A stretch of DNA of 64,000 nt from Endozoicomonas sp. 4G (GTDB taxonomy: Bacteria > Pseudomonadota > Gammaproteobacteria > Pseudomonadales > Endozoicomonadaceae): positions 2,594,001-2,658,000 of the forward strand of contig NZ_CP082909.1 of the NCBI RefSeq assembly GCF_023822025.1. Reading direction: 5' to 3'. A model generated the notes under the pieces. The model was not told where the DNA came from. It made no database searches and saw nothing but the letters and a program-made list of their open reading frames with translations. Position numbers and translations under genes: made by a program. Positions 19,335 to 27,652 of the stretch are shown here, piece after piece; position 1 is the first letter of the stretch, and every line of letters starts with the position of its first letter.

Positions 19335-19541
19335 TCACCCTGCCATTTTACGCTTTGTTTTGATACTCCTTTTAATGCTAATGTCGGCCTTCAAGAAATT
19401 CAGAGCAATGCGTCGCAATGTGGACAGATTTTCACCAGCGTGTTCATCTTTGGTCTGGCACGCGTCTTCATCAAAGGCGATATCCAACATCCAGTACAGA
19501 TTATTCTTCACCTCCCAATGCTGTCGTGTTGCCCGGAGCAT
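19335..19541 (-). pseudogene. C-terminal remnant of an ISAs1-family transposase
   Basis: The minus-strand frame encodes RQHWEVKNNLYWMLDIAFDE, then HAGENLSTLRRIALNFLK and a basic IKRSIKTKRKMAG tail. This is the conserved C-terminal block of ISAs1 transposases, with the last DDE residue in the EVKN segment. It is opposite in orientation to the N-terminal remnant, so the two come from different or rearranged copies. 19,542-19,970 shows no recognisable gene. Confidence 0.7.
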
Positions 19542-19970
19542 TTCTTTTACTGTGAAAACTTTCCTGGAAATATAGAGCTGTAATGCTGTCGTAGCTTTAC
19601 TATCAATGGTTCAATCTGACTGAACGGCACCAAACTGATCCTGGCCTTACTGATGACTCTAGTGATTGCGGTGGCCATAAAAATTATCTCTTCAGGGATA
19701 TCTGTGGGTAAAACCAGCCAGCCTGTGAGGATAAAGCTACAGAGCAACCTCTAAGTTGGAAACAAATAGTCGGCACATGAAGGATTGGACACTGCTGACG
19801 CTGCAAAACAGTTTGCAACGCTATCAGCACCCTTAGTGGACAAAGCATCCGTTTATTAGCAAAAGGTTTGCCGCGAGTCTGAAAACACCTGTCTGTTTAC
19901 GGTAGGTCATGGGTATTTTCCCTGGCCCCCATGCTTTAGGTCCTGTGATTCCAACATGAAAACCCACACG

Positions 19971-20777
19971 TTATTTTAGTTCTGTAGACAACCGAATTAA
20001 AGAGTTGGCCATCGTCGTCCGGGTGACAGAGCCACCGTATCGCTTGAGGATATTCTCTTGCCTATACAAAGGCAATGCGTCGCAGTACTTGGAGACAATG
20101 ATCCAGGCCAGTGTGCAAACAGAGAGTGAAGATTTGGGCAGTGGGTGTTTTGGCAGCTCTGCAACTTTAATGACCCGCTTCTCCTGTCCATGCTCATCGA
20201 CTTCCGGAAAGACTGCTTTCTCTTGCAGAATTTCTTTTACCTGAACTTTGGCCGGTACGATATCAAGCTCTTCACGGACTTTGACAAAGAAGGTATTAAT
20301 GGCTTCGGCTTTTTCTTCTTCGCTGAGTTCAGAGCGTTCCTGGACTCTGGGCAGAGACTCTGAAAATGGCTTGCGCCCTGTTTTCTTTTTGCGTGGTTTT
20401 GGAAGCTCTTGCTCTGGCTGATCTTCAGCTTCGTCTTCGTCTTGCTCACCGGTGCAGCCTTCCAGCTCCACCTCATTGAAAATGTCGTCCTGGCTGTTGT
20501 TTTTTTCAGTGCTTCTTCCGTACAGGCGGGATCGGGAGAGCCTCAGGTATTCTTCCAGTTGCGCAATGCGTTTTTTTTGAGAATCGATGATCTCTGACTT
20601 CTTTTGAATAATGTCGTCTTTTTCAAGAAGGGCATTTTCTTTTTCAAGAATGACACTTTCCTGGGAATGGATCGCCTTAAATAAGGCGACCATTTCAGGG
20701 TTAGTTTCAGCTTGATGAAAAGGCAAACTCAGTGCGGATTTCGGCTGAAAAATCAGAGTGTCGACGGTCGATTTCAT
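19971..20777 (-). pseudogene. tnpC: IS66-family transposase TnpC, C-terminally truncated
   Basis: The 268-residue product matches only the first half of IS66 TnpC (normally about 500 residues). Features are a long coiled coil (residues 30-80), the LSRSRLYGRSTEK segment, an acidic stretch followed by a basic KPRKKKTGRKP, and the zinc-binding/helical region up to YGGSVTRTTMANSLIRLS. The DDE catalytic core is missing, so it cannot transpose on its own. Confidence 0.88.
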
Positions 20778-20813
20778 GGTCGCTATTTTACCATAAAACC
20801 CTGAAAAACTCGA

Positions 20814-21140
20814 CTAAAAACAACTCTCATAATGCCTTTTTTTATGGGGTTGCATGGCGTTGAGATCGTAGCCGTCCAGCAGCCAGTTTAATTGTTGCCC
20901 GGTTAATGTAACCAGCTCTTCGTCCGGTTTGGGCCAGTGGAATTTGTCCTCAGACAGGCTCTTGTAATAAAGCACAAAACCATTATCTTCCCAGTACAGG
21001 CACTTGATTTTATTACGCTGCCGATTGGTAAACGCATATAAATAGCCGTCAAAGGGGTTGTGCCCCAGCTCTTGTTCAACCAACACAGCAAGCCCACGAA
21101 ATGACTTGCGAAAGTCAATCGGCTCCCGGTAGAGAAACAC
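20814..21140 (-). CDS. tnpB: IS66-family accessory protein TnpB (Orf2)
   Basis: The 108-residue protein is the standard IS66 Orf2: YREPIDFRKSFRGLAVLV at the N-terminus, then NPFDGYLYAFTNRQRNKIKC and the WEDNGFVLYYKSL segment. The start is probably GTG. It is immediately upstream of the truncated tnpC; no TnpA gene is visible upstream. This protein is unrelated to the RNA-guided nuclease also called TnpB. Confidence 0.9.
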   Translation of the reverse strand: MFLYREPIDFRKSFRGLAVLVEQELGHNPFDGYLYAFTNRQRNKIKCLYWEDNGFVLYYKSLSEDKFHWPKPDEELVTLTGQQLNWLLDGYDLNAMQPHKKRHYESCF

Positions 21141-21257
21141 CTTTCTTTGCCATATTGGCCTCTCATATTGGGAGGCTAATCATTTCAAATGGTTTTTTGA
21201 TTCTGAAGGGCGTGGGTTTATTTGGCGTTTACGAACTATTCAATATACCTCGAGATC

Positions 21258-21377
21258 ATGGGAGAGATTAAGAACTTGCTCTCTGAAGAGTTAGGGCATG
21301 ATGTCACATTACTGGACACACATTCGTTTACCTGGATACTTTGTGACACTCCCCGCCTTGTCAGGCGAGGCTTCTGA
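21258..21377 (+). pseudogene. C-terminal fragment of a restriction-type protein, uncertain
   Basis: ATG at 21258 opens 39 codons including LLSEELGHDVTLLDTHSFTW followed by IL. A closing 'D(A/T)HSF.W(I/L)' segment is common at the C-terminus of several restriction-related proteins, but the family cannot be fixed. The coding part is interrupted at about 21348, where an IS200/605-like hairpin (CCCCGCC, six bases, GGCGAGG; 21351-21370) begins. Confidence 0.3.
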
Positions 21378-21425
21378 TTTCACAGGCTACAGTCAGCCTC
21401 TAAAAGGACGGGGTTTTACGCTCAT

Positions 21426-23066
21426 TCGATAAAGCAGCGATTCCCGCACTTAATACGACAATGTAAGTATTTTATTCAAATTCGTGCTCAGGAGTTAGCG
21501 GCCAGCAAAAACCCTGCACCCCAGGTACATTAACAAGTACTATTGTCCCCTGAAAACCTTGGCTACATTACTTTTCTATGAAGTGTTAATTTGAACCCTA
21601 CCAGGCTTTATGCCATATATGAGCGCATCGAACAATTCATCCCAACCTTCGAGCATCCAGGACAGGAATACCCGTGTAATCACCTTCCATAGGTACGTTC
21701 GGACGCCCCTCGCTCGCTCCTTCAGCGCCTTTTTGAATTCCGGGCTGGCCATTTCCTGGATTTGATCAACCATGAAGGCCAGGAACGTCAGGTAAGCCAG
21801 GTTGGTTGCCAGGTGCTGCTTCCCGTGACCATAGTTGTGTTCAAGGCTGTAGCCTTGGTTTTTCAGGGTGTTAAACGTTTGGTTCTCGATGTGCCAGCGG
21901 CAACGACCTCCTCTCATGACAGCTTCAACGGTATCTTTGGTTAACTCAATATCTGTGACCCAGCACCAGGTGTGGCGTTTGCCTTCACTGTCTGTCTCCA
22001 CGTAATCAAGGACATTGACATTTTGGGTCAACTTGGAGGCATTCAGCGGTACATCATTAGCGAAACGAAACCAGTGCCTGGTTCCTTGCTCTTCATCAAT
22101 GATTTTATGATAACTGAGCTGTTCCTGGTCACACAGCGCATCCATCGCCTCGATAAGGGATTTGTGGTTGCCATCTTTAGCCACAATGATGAAGTGCCAG
22201 CCATAGCTCTTGATCAACTCAATAGTAGGATTGTCAGCAAAAAGCCCATCCAGGAGTATGACCAGTTTTAAATGAGGGTGCTCTCTCTTGACGTGCGCCA
22301 GGTAGCGCTTGATGGCATTCTGTTCGCAGTCATTCTTGTTGTCGCCGTCCTGTTGAACAATCGCCTCTGGGGCAAAGGGCATGACGACTTTTTGATCCGG
22401 GTGAACAATACAGCCGCCCAATAAGTTGTGGTAGTAAGCTTCATTGGGTTTCCCCTTGTTTTTTACACAACACTCTTGGCATCGGCATTTACCTGAGTAG
22501 AAGAGGCCGGTGCCATCAACCGGCATCAGGTACCAGTCTTTCAAGTCACCACACTGGTACTCGAAGGCTTTAAGAAGCTTGTTACGCTGAATCAGGGAGA
22601 ATAACTTCTTGAAGGGCTTGCGAAACTGTGCAGGCTCAATGGGATCAAGCACTTCTCTCATGCGTGTATCACAGGGTACTTTCTGATCTTGGACGTGATA
22701 CATAGTCGCCAGGTTATGAAGAATAACCGGGTCGGCACGGTCAGAGTCAAAGGTCAGAAGGGAATCGTACTTCTGATGCATCATGGCAAAAGCGGATTTT
22801 GCAAAGTTGGGAAAGGGAATCCCATTAGGGCAATGGTTAGGCCGGTGATCTGGAATCTCATCAAGGCACTTGCAAACCTGATCGATTAGGTTTGCTGCGT
22901 TAAGGTGTTTGCTGACTTTGGGCATGGCTGTGATCACAAAAGTACGACAGTGTTTTCATGCCTTCAATATAGAGCTAAAAAGTCTGCGAAGTGTTTTTTT
23001 TTGAGTGCGCTGGAGGCTATGCGGCTCAAAGGCTTAAAAAAACAGCGGGAATTGCTGTCGATAAAG
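21426..23066 (-). mobile_element. IS4-like insertion sequence, copy A, with 9-bp target duplication
   Basis: The element spans 21435-23057 (1623 bases) and is bordered by CAGCGATTCCCGC at the left and, inverted, CAGCAATTCCCGC at the right. TCGATAAAG flanks it on both sides (21426-21434 and 23058-23066), a perfect 9-bp target duplication. It carries one transposase gene on the minus strand. A second inverted copy lies at 29981-32909. The target was the reading frame of an HNH protein. Confidence 0.92.
21576..22937 (-). CDS. IS4-like DDE transposase (copy A, intact)
   Basis: The 453-residue transposase is intact in this copy. Candidate catalytic acidic positions are in LMPVDGTGLFYSG near residue 140, VILLDGLFADNPTIEL near residue 235 and GGRCRWHIENQTFNTLKNQG near residue 350, the last resembling the Y/R-E-K signature of IS4 transposases. 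A CRCQECC cysteine cluster lies near residue 155. The family is assigned from motifs and from the 9-bp target duplication. Confidence 0.85.
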   Translation of the reverse strand: MITAMPKVSKHLNAANLIDQVCKCLDEIPDHRPNHCPNGIPFPNFAKSAFAMMHQKYDSLLTFDSDRADPVILHNLATMYHVQDQKVPCDTRMREVLDPIEPAQFRKPFKKLFSLIQRNKLLKAFEYQCGDLKDWYLMPVDGTGLFYSGKCRCQECCVKNKGKPNEAYYHNLLGGCIVHPDQKVVMPFAPEAIVQQDGDNKNDCEQNAIKRYLAHVKREHPHLKLVILLDGLFADNPTIELIKSYGWHFIIVAKDGNHKSLIEAMDALCDQEQLSYHKIIDEEQGTRHWFRFANDVPLNASKLTQNVNVLDYVETDSEGKRHTWCWVTDIELTKDTVEAVMRGGRCRWHIENQTFNTLKNQGYSLEHNYGHGKQHLATNLAYLTFLAFMVDQIQEMASPEFKKALKERARGVRTYLWKVITRVFLSWMLEGWDELFDALIYGIKPGRVQINTS

Positions 23067-23242
23067 GCTACATTAGTTTTGAAGATACAGGGAAAATTAT
23101 TATTTCAAATAGATTATTAGGGAAAGATCAGCAAAATCTGGGGTTGCATGAGTCGATGAAACTCTCAAGAATCGAAGAAAGGCATAAGGAATATTTAAAC
23201 TATCACCGAGAAAACATTTACGAAAGCTTTGGAGGTTGTTGA
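23058..23242 (+). pseudogene. C-terminal fragment of an HNH endonuclease disrupted by the IS
   Basis: Directly after the IS right end the frame reads DKGYISFEDTGKIIISN, then SRIEERHKEYLNYHRENIY and a stop. This matches the end of HNH restriction-type nucleases in which 'FD(K/R)G.I..D..G.I..S' follows the HNH motif and the protein closes with a YLxYHR helix. The left flank of the IS continues the same frame as RSFDK, so the insertion point is known, but only seven codons precede it before a stop. The catalytic HNH part is gone. Confidence 0.6.
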
Positions 23243-23576
23243 CGACTCACATTGTCAACCAAACATATGCTGCTGTAGTAGTATGATTACCGAGGGAAAC
23301 TGACGGGCTAATTTGCATTAGTGTAACTTCTTGAGCCGGGCTGGTCTTTATGGTGGTAGCTCCAAAAAGGAGCGGTCAACAAGGGACATCTTTGCTGATG
23401 TAGAGCTGAATACAGAAGGAGCTATCGACACCCTCTTCACCAAGGTCCGAAAAATCTGAATATCACTCCTGCCAAAACATACGTGTAATAAAAAAAACCA
23501 CCTGACAACTTGATATTGCTCACTTTATAACCAATATTTCAATACACAACAAAACCAAGCAACAGGTTCTACGTTC
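23243..23576. other. intergenic stretch without a recognisable gene
   Basis: Between the HNH remnant and the cupin gene nothing convincing is seen. Short frames lack ribosome binding sites or family resemblance. Confidence 0.4.
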
Positions 23577-23972
23577 ATGAGCAGTATCACCAATATCAAA
23601 GAAGCATTAGCACAGGCCAAAAAAGACGAAAGCGTCGGCATCTCCATTGCCACTCTCTCATCAGGTCAAGATTTCTGTCTTTTTTGTACTGAGATACCAA
23701 AGGGCCATAAAGTCGGCTGTCGCTACCATATTGAAGGTGATGAAATCTATTCCATCCTCTCAGGAGAAGGCGTTATTTACACTGCCGCACCCGATAAAAT
23801 AGAGGACGCTAACAGCATTAACTTCCGGCCAGTGGTTGCAGGAGATAATTTTACCATTCCAGCAGGTGTTGTTCACCAGCTGAAAGCCTCTTCAGATATG
23901 GTCTTACTGTTCATTTGCCCTCAATCACACCTGAATTCTGACCGGGTTATCGTGCCCAGCCTTACTACTTGA
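23577..23972 (+). CDS. small cupin-domain protein
   Basis: The 131-residue protein is a single cupin barrel. It shows GCRYHIEGDEIYSILSGEGV (cupin motif 1 with the His and Glu metal ligands) near residues 47-66 and FTIPAGVVHQL (motif 2 with the second His) near residue 95. A metal-binding sugar- or acid-modifying role is possible, but no substrate can be inferred. It stands alone between IS relics. Confidence 0.8.
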   Translation: MSSITNIKEALAQAKKDESVGISIATLSSGQDFCLFCTEIPKGHKVGCRYHIEGDEIYSILSGEGVIYTAAPDKIEDANSINFRPVVAGDNFTIPAGVVHQLKASSDMVLLFICPQSHLNSDRVIVPSLTT

Positions 23973-24018
23973 ACTGACTATCGTGATGCTCTCAGTTATG
24001 AGCCCCGAAGGATCAATT

Positions 24019-24341
24019 GAAGACCCGGTGCAGGCTTGCTGGTCCATAGCGACCGTGGTAGCCAGTATGTTTCAGATCGGTACCAGAAGCTCCTGAAGGT
24101 TAATGACTTCACTTGCACCATGAGTCGCAAGGGTAACTGTTGGGACAACGCAGTAGCTGAAAGTTTCTTCCATACCCTGAAAACAGAGCTGATTCATCAT
24201 GAAGATTTTCAGACGAGAGAGGAGGCACAGCAAGCAATTTTTGAGTATATCGAAGTGTTTTACAATCGCCAGAGAAAGCACTCAGCCAATGGCTACCTGG
24301 CACCGTTCAAGTATGAACAGAAACTTGCCGAGGCAGCGTAA
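24019..24341 (+). pseudogene. IS3-family transposase OrfB fragment, second copy
   Basis: Only the C-terminal half of OrfB is present, from [11 protein letters not shown] through [17 protein letters not shown] to the end, YNRQRKHSANGYLAPFKYE. It is nearly identical to the copy at 10608 but lacks the 68-base insertion and starts later, at a truncation point near 24019. The shared right end AAAAAGTGTCCGGAAAACTC follows at 24342. The first catalytic Asp is missing. Confidence 0.88.
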
Positions 24342-24370
24342 AAAAGTGTCCGGAAAACTCTTACCATATC

Positions 24371-24462
24371 AGAGGACGCCAGTTCGGTTGAACCGTCAAA
24401 ACAGAGTCGTGTGGCTTAACCAAGAAGAATCCCCTTCCTTTAGGAAGGGGAGCATTCAATCT
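24371..24462 (+). ncRNA. orphan TnpB-type omega-RNA / IS605 right end
   Basis: This plus-strand stretch is almost the same as the right end of the TnpB element at 34382-34473 read on its coding strand. It has GAGGACGC, GGTTGAACCGTC, AACAGAGTC, GTGGCTTAACCAAGAAGAAT, then the hairpin CCCCTTCC-TTTA-GGAAGGGG and GAGCATTCAA. In IS605 elements this region forms the 3' scaffold of the guide RNA. No tnpB gene precedes it here (an IS3 fragment does), so it is an orphan end. Whether it is transcribed is unknown. Confidence 0.6.
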
Positions 24463-24468
24463 TTTAAT

Positions 24469-25440
24469 TTATTGAGTAGTTTCAGTTTCCGTAAATACGC
24501 CATCAAAGAGGGCAGTGGATAAATAACGTTCTCCTGAATCAGGCAATATCACAACAATATTTTTCCCTTTATTTTCAGGCCGAGAGGCAACTCTCAGAGC
24601 CGCTGCAACCGCAGCACCACTGGAAATACCCGCAAGAATGCCCTCTTCTTTCATTAACCGGTGGGCAACGTTCATAGCATCGTCATCCGAGATCTGTTCC
24701 ACCTGGTCCACCAACCGCAGATCAAGATTGGCGGGAATAAAACCTGCCCCGATACCCTGTATTTTATGGGGCGAAGGCTTGATTTCACGGCCTGCCAGAT
24801 ACTGACTAATCACCGGTGATGCTTCCGGCTCTACTGCCACGGAAATAATGTTCTTTTTCTGAATCTCCTTGAGGTAACGGGACACCCCGGAAATAGTGCC
24901 GCCAGTTCCAACACCTGCCACAAAAATATCAACAGCCCCGTCCAAGTCATTCCAGATTTCCGGGCCCGTAGTCTCTTCATGAATTCTCGGATTAGCCGGG
25001 TTCTCAAATTGTTGCAGCAGCAAGAATTTATCGGGATTTTCTGCCGCTAATTCAGTGGCCTTGGCAATGGCACCGGGCATTCCTTTGGCTGCCTCCGTCA
25101 GAATCAGATGAGCGCCCAGGGCTTTAAGAACTTTGCGACGCTCAAGACTCATGGAAGCAGGCATGGTCAAAGTCAGAGGAATACCACGGGAAGCCGCAAC
25201 AAAAGCCAGAGCTATGCCAGTATTGCCACTGGTAGGCTCCACCAGTTCAACACCAGGCTTCAGCTTGCCAGAACTCTCGGCATCCCAGATCATGCTGGCA
25301 CCAATTCGGCACTTCACGCTGCTTGCAGGATTACGTGATTCAGTTTTGACAAAAATATTATGTTCTGGTGCCAGACGGTTCAGTTTAATCAGAGGCGTCT
25401 GACCAATGGCTTGTGAATTGTCACTATAAACCCGGGGCAT
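24469..25440 (-). CDS. cysK: cysteine synthase A
   Basis: CysK forms cysteine from O-acetylserine and sulfide with PLP. Visible motifs are [20 protein letters not shown] with the PLP-binding Lys, [16 protein letters not shown] binding the substrate carboxylate, [15 protein letters not shown] binding the PLP phosphate, and [12 protein letters not shown] near the C-terminus. The ATG at 25440 has GGAGGG nine bases upstream. Length (323 residues) is normal. The stop lies 7 bases from the orphan omega-RNA end, so that element inserted right behind the gene. Confidence 0.95.
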   Translation of the reverse strand: MPRVYSDNSQAIGQTPLIKLNRLAPEHNIFVKTESRNPASSVKCRIGASMIWDAESSGKLKPGVELVEPTSGNTGIALAFVAASRGIPLTLTMPASMSLERRKVLKALGAHLILTEAAKGMPGAIAKATELAAENPDKFLLLQQFENPANPRIHEETTGPEIWNDLDGAVDIFVAGVGTGGTISGVSRYLKEIQKKNIISVAVEPEASPVISQYLAGREIKPSPHKIQGIGAGFIPANLDLRLVDQVEQISDDDAMNVAHRLMKEEGILAGISSGAAVAAALRVASRPENKGKNIVVILPDSGERYLSTALFDGVFTETETTQ

Positions 25441-25556
25441 TCCAGTATCCCTCCTCAAGATGGTCTGCCCTACTTTATCGTGGATGAATATAGAGTAAAG
25501 TAATTAAAAATTATAAAAATATACTATTTTTAAATATCAAATATTGGCGACATGAC

Positions 25557-27095
25557 TCACGTGGTCAACACCAAAGCCACGGAGCCCAGGATCGCAAAAA
25601 CACCTAACAAGGTCATATCTCTGGCGCACGATCCTGTCATGCAGGGCCTGGTGGTATTGCTAGTGGTAGGAATAGGAGTACTGGAATTGGAGGGTGGATT
25701 CACGGTCTGGCAGACTTCTGAGCCAAAGAAGAACTGACCTTCAAGGTTAACCAGCCCGGCGCAGGCGGTATTGGTGGAATAATGTGTCGCCGTCCAGGTG
25801 TTTGTAATTTGGATACGGGTCTCTTGAACTTGCATAGCAATATTTGAACCTGCATCCTTTGAACCTGCATTGTTTTCGCACCTTTCTGCAACTTCTGCAA
25901 AAGATACCGGAATGGCTTTTAAGCTGAACTCCTGCTGGATTTGCCACCATGTATTGGCGGCTTGCAGGTGGTTACAGGCCAGAGCCAACCCAACCCGTCC
26001 ACCGACTGTTATAGCAGTTGCTGACACCCGGATCTGATTACCCGCCAGATTAAAAACAGGCGGTTTTACATGAGTATCGGTATGACCTAAAAGCGCGAAC
26101 CCCCCTTTGCGAAAAGCGGCGCGACCTGTGTTGCCATAATTGGCAATATCAACCGTGTTTTTGTTGATGTTTATACCGGTTCCGGATCCCAGTTTATAGG
26201 CACCCGCTTCGGCCATTTTCCCCCGAAATATGTTTCCGGTAACCGCTAATGCCCCTTCCTGATTCCGGATAGCAGGCAGGTTAATAGCAATGCCTTGCTC
26301 GGGAATAAATGCTCTGCCAGATTGTTTGAAGCTTGTACCTATGAGCGTGTTTTTGGCGAACAGCAGTCCCGGGCCCGGACGACTGACCGATGCATCGAGA
26401 GGCTTTTTACAATCAAGGGTAAGGGTGGCCCGGGCAGGAAGATGAAAGACGTTATCTTCTATCACCAGTCTCCGGTTGTAGCACCCTGCGAAAACAATGG
26501 TGTCAATGGAGGGATGGCTGTTCACCCGAGTGGGCTGGAAGGTAAGGTGTTTTATGTGACTTGCTTTTGTTTCGACAAACTGGAAGTTGTCAGTGCTTCC
26601 CACCCGGATCAGATGTTTGCCTGCAAATTCTGGCCGATCTCTGAGCACGATTTCAAGGCCGTCATCCGCCGCCCCAAGAATGTCCTGACCGTTTTTCAAA
26701 TGTATTTCGCTACCAACAAAGTATTCAACCGGGGTTTTGCCAGAGAAAGCCGAAACGGAAGGCGTCCTTACTGCCGGGGCCGCCGTGTTGGAGGAGAGCA
26801 GTATAACGGCATTTTCAGGAGCCTGATTGATCAACTGATCGACATTTTCTGCCGGGTCGGCGTTGAGAATAATGCACTGTCGTCCTCGAACAAGGTGTTT
26901 ATACTGGTCCAGGCGTTGCTGAACCCCTGTCGTCTGGCCTGAAAGAGCGTCGCAGGACGTGGTCGGAGTGGGTGTTGGGGAATAAGGGTTTTTGGTGGTA
27001 GTTGATTGATCCGTGGTTTGAGCCTGAAGGCTCAGCGCCGGTAACAGGAATACAGGGGCGATTAGCCGGGTTAAAGCATGTTTCAATGTAATCAT
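25557..27095 (-). CDS. secreted beta-helix-like protein with C-terminal membrane segment
   Basis: The 512-residue protein starts with a signal peptide (LTRLIAPVFLLPALSLQAQ) and a Thr/Pro/Ser-rich linker. The central 350 residues are rich in Asn, Gly and short hydrophobic stretches with repeated 'N.I..N.I' turns (for example GININKNTVDIANYGNTG), suggesting a parallel beta-helix as in pectate-lyase-like proteins. Several Cys are present. A second Thr/Ser/Pro linker precedes a single hydrophobic helix (LLGVFAILGSVALVLTT) at the very end, so the protein may be anchored at the membrane. No enzyme family is recognised. Confidence 0.7.
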   Translation of the reverse strand: MITLKHALTRLIAPVFLLPALSLQAQTTDQSTTTKNPYSPTPTPTTSCDALSGQTTGVQQRLDQYKHLVRGRQCIILNADPAENVDQLINQAPENAVILLSSNTAAPAVRTPSVSAFSGKTPVEYFVGSEIHLKNGQDILGAADDGLEIVLRDRPEFAGKHLIRVGSTDNFQFVETKASHIKHLTFQPTRVNSHPSIDTIVFAGCYNRRLVIEDNVFHLPARATLTLDCKKPLDASVSRPGPGLLFAKNTLIGTSFKQSGRAFIPEQGIAINLPAIRNQEGALAVTGNIFRGKMAEAGAYKLGSGTGININKNTVDIANYGNTGRAAFRKGGFALLGHTDTHVKPPVFNLAGNQIRVSATAITVGGRVGLALACNHLQAANTWWQIQQEFSLKAIPVSFAEVAERCENNAGSKDAGSNIAMQVQETRIQITNTWTATHYSTNTACAGLVNLEGQFFFGSEVCQTVNPPSNSSTPIPTTSNTTRPCMTGSCARDMTLLGVFAILGSVALVLTT

Positions 27096-27253
27096 TTTTA
27101 TGACTTCCAGGAATTGTAGATATGGAAGCCTAGACCCTGTATTCAGGCTTATCCATGTGGGGCACTATTAACTTGACACTTTTTTTGCAAACCTTGGGTA
27201 AGTCTGTGACCAATGTGAGAACGAGGGACAGGCAGTTTTAGCGTTTTTGTCGA

Positions 27254-27616
27254 TTATTCCAACCACTGCCTCAGCACATTCACCGCAACCGGAGCAAAGG
27301 CTTCCAATTTGCCATTCTCTGGTTCAGACAATTCTTCTACTACCATTTCGATCAGATCGTTATCGTCCAAACCTTCAGACGGATCAACGCCATTGATAAA
27401 TAACAACGAATGTACCAGCTGCTTTCTTTTTTCTATCAGGCTGCGATTATTCTGCTCCCTGTCACCAAGGTTCAGAACTTTGATCGCCTCCACAGCCCGA
27501 TCCGATTTACCTGTAACCCGCCCGCTCAACTTGAACTCAAACTCGGTTTCGCACTCGGGCATAAAGGGAGTCAAAGGCAACAGCTGTGACTTATGAGAAT
27601 CATCGTTTTTCCTCAA
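27254..27616 (-). pseudogene. C-terminal fragment of a PtuB-like (TIGR02646-type) HNH protein
   Basis: The frame encodes PFMPECETEFEFKLSGRVTG, then AVEAIKVLNLGDREQNNR, LIEKRKQLVHSLL and ELSEPENGKLEAFAPVAVNV. In PtuB-like HNH proteins of Septu systems and some retrons, the part after the HNH motif has this order: a Cys/Glu and 'dG.i' turn, an 'A...I..LNL....L...R..L' helix, and a closing helix. The N-terminal HNH half is missing; the upstream boundary is the right end of the IscB element. The neighbouring PtuA remnant supports the assignment. Confidence 0.6.
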
Positions 27617-27652
27617 CTGGATACCCCGCGGGGAGGAATGTTGACTTGCTCG

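Noticed and set aside
26295-26942. 215-residue plus-strand frame opposite the secreted protein
   Set aside because: The minus-strand gene has a signal peptide and sensible composition; the plus frame is a shadow lacking a ribosome binding site.
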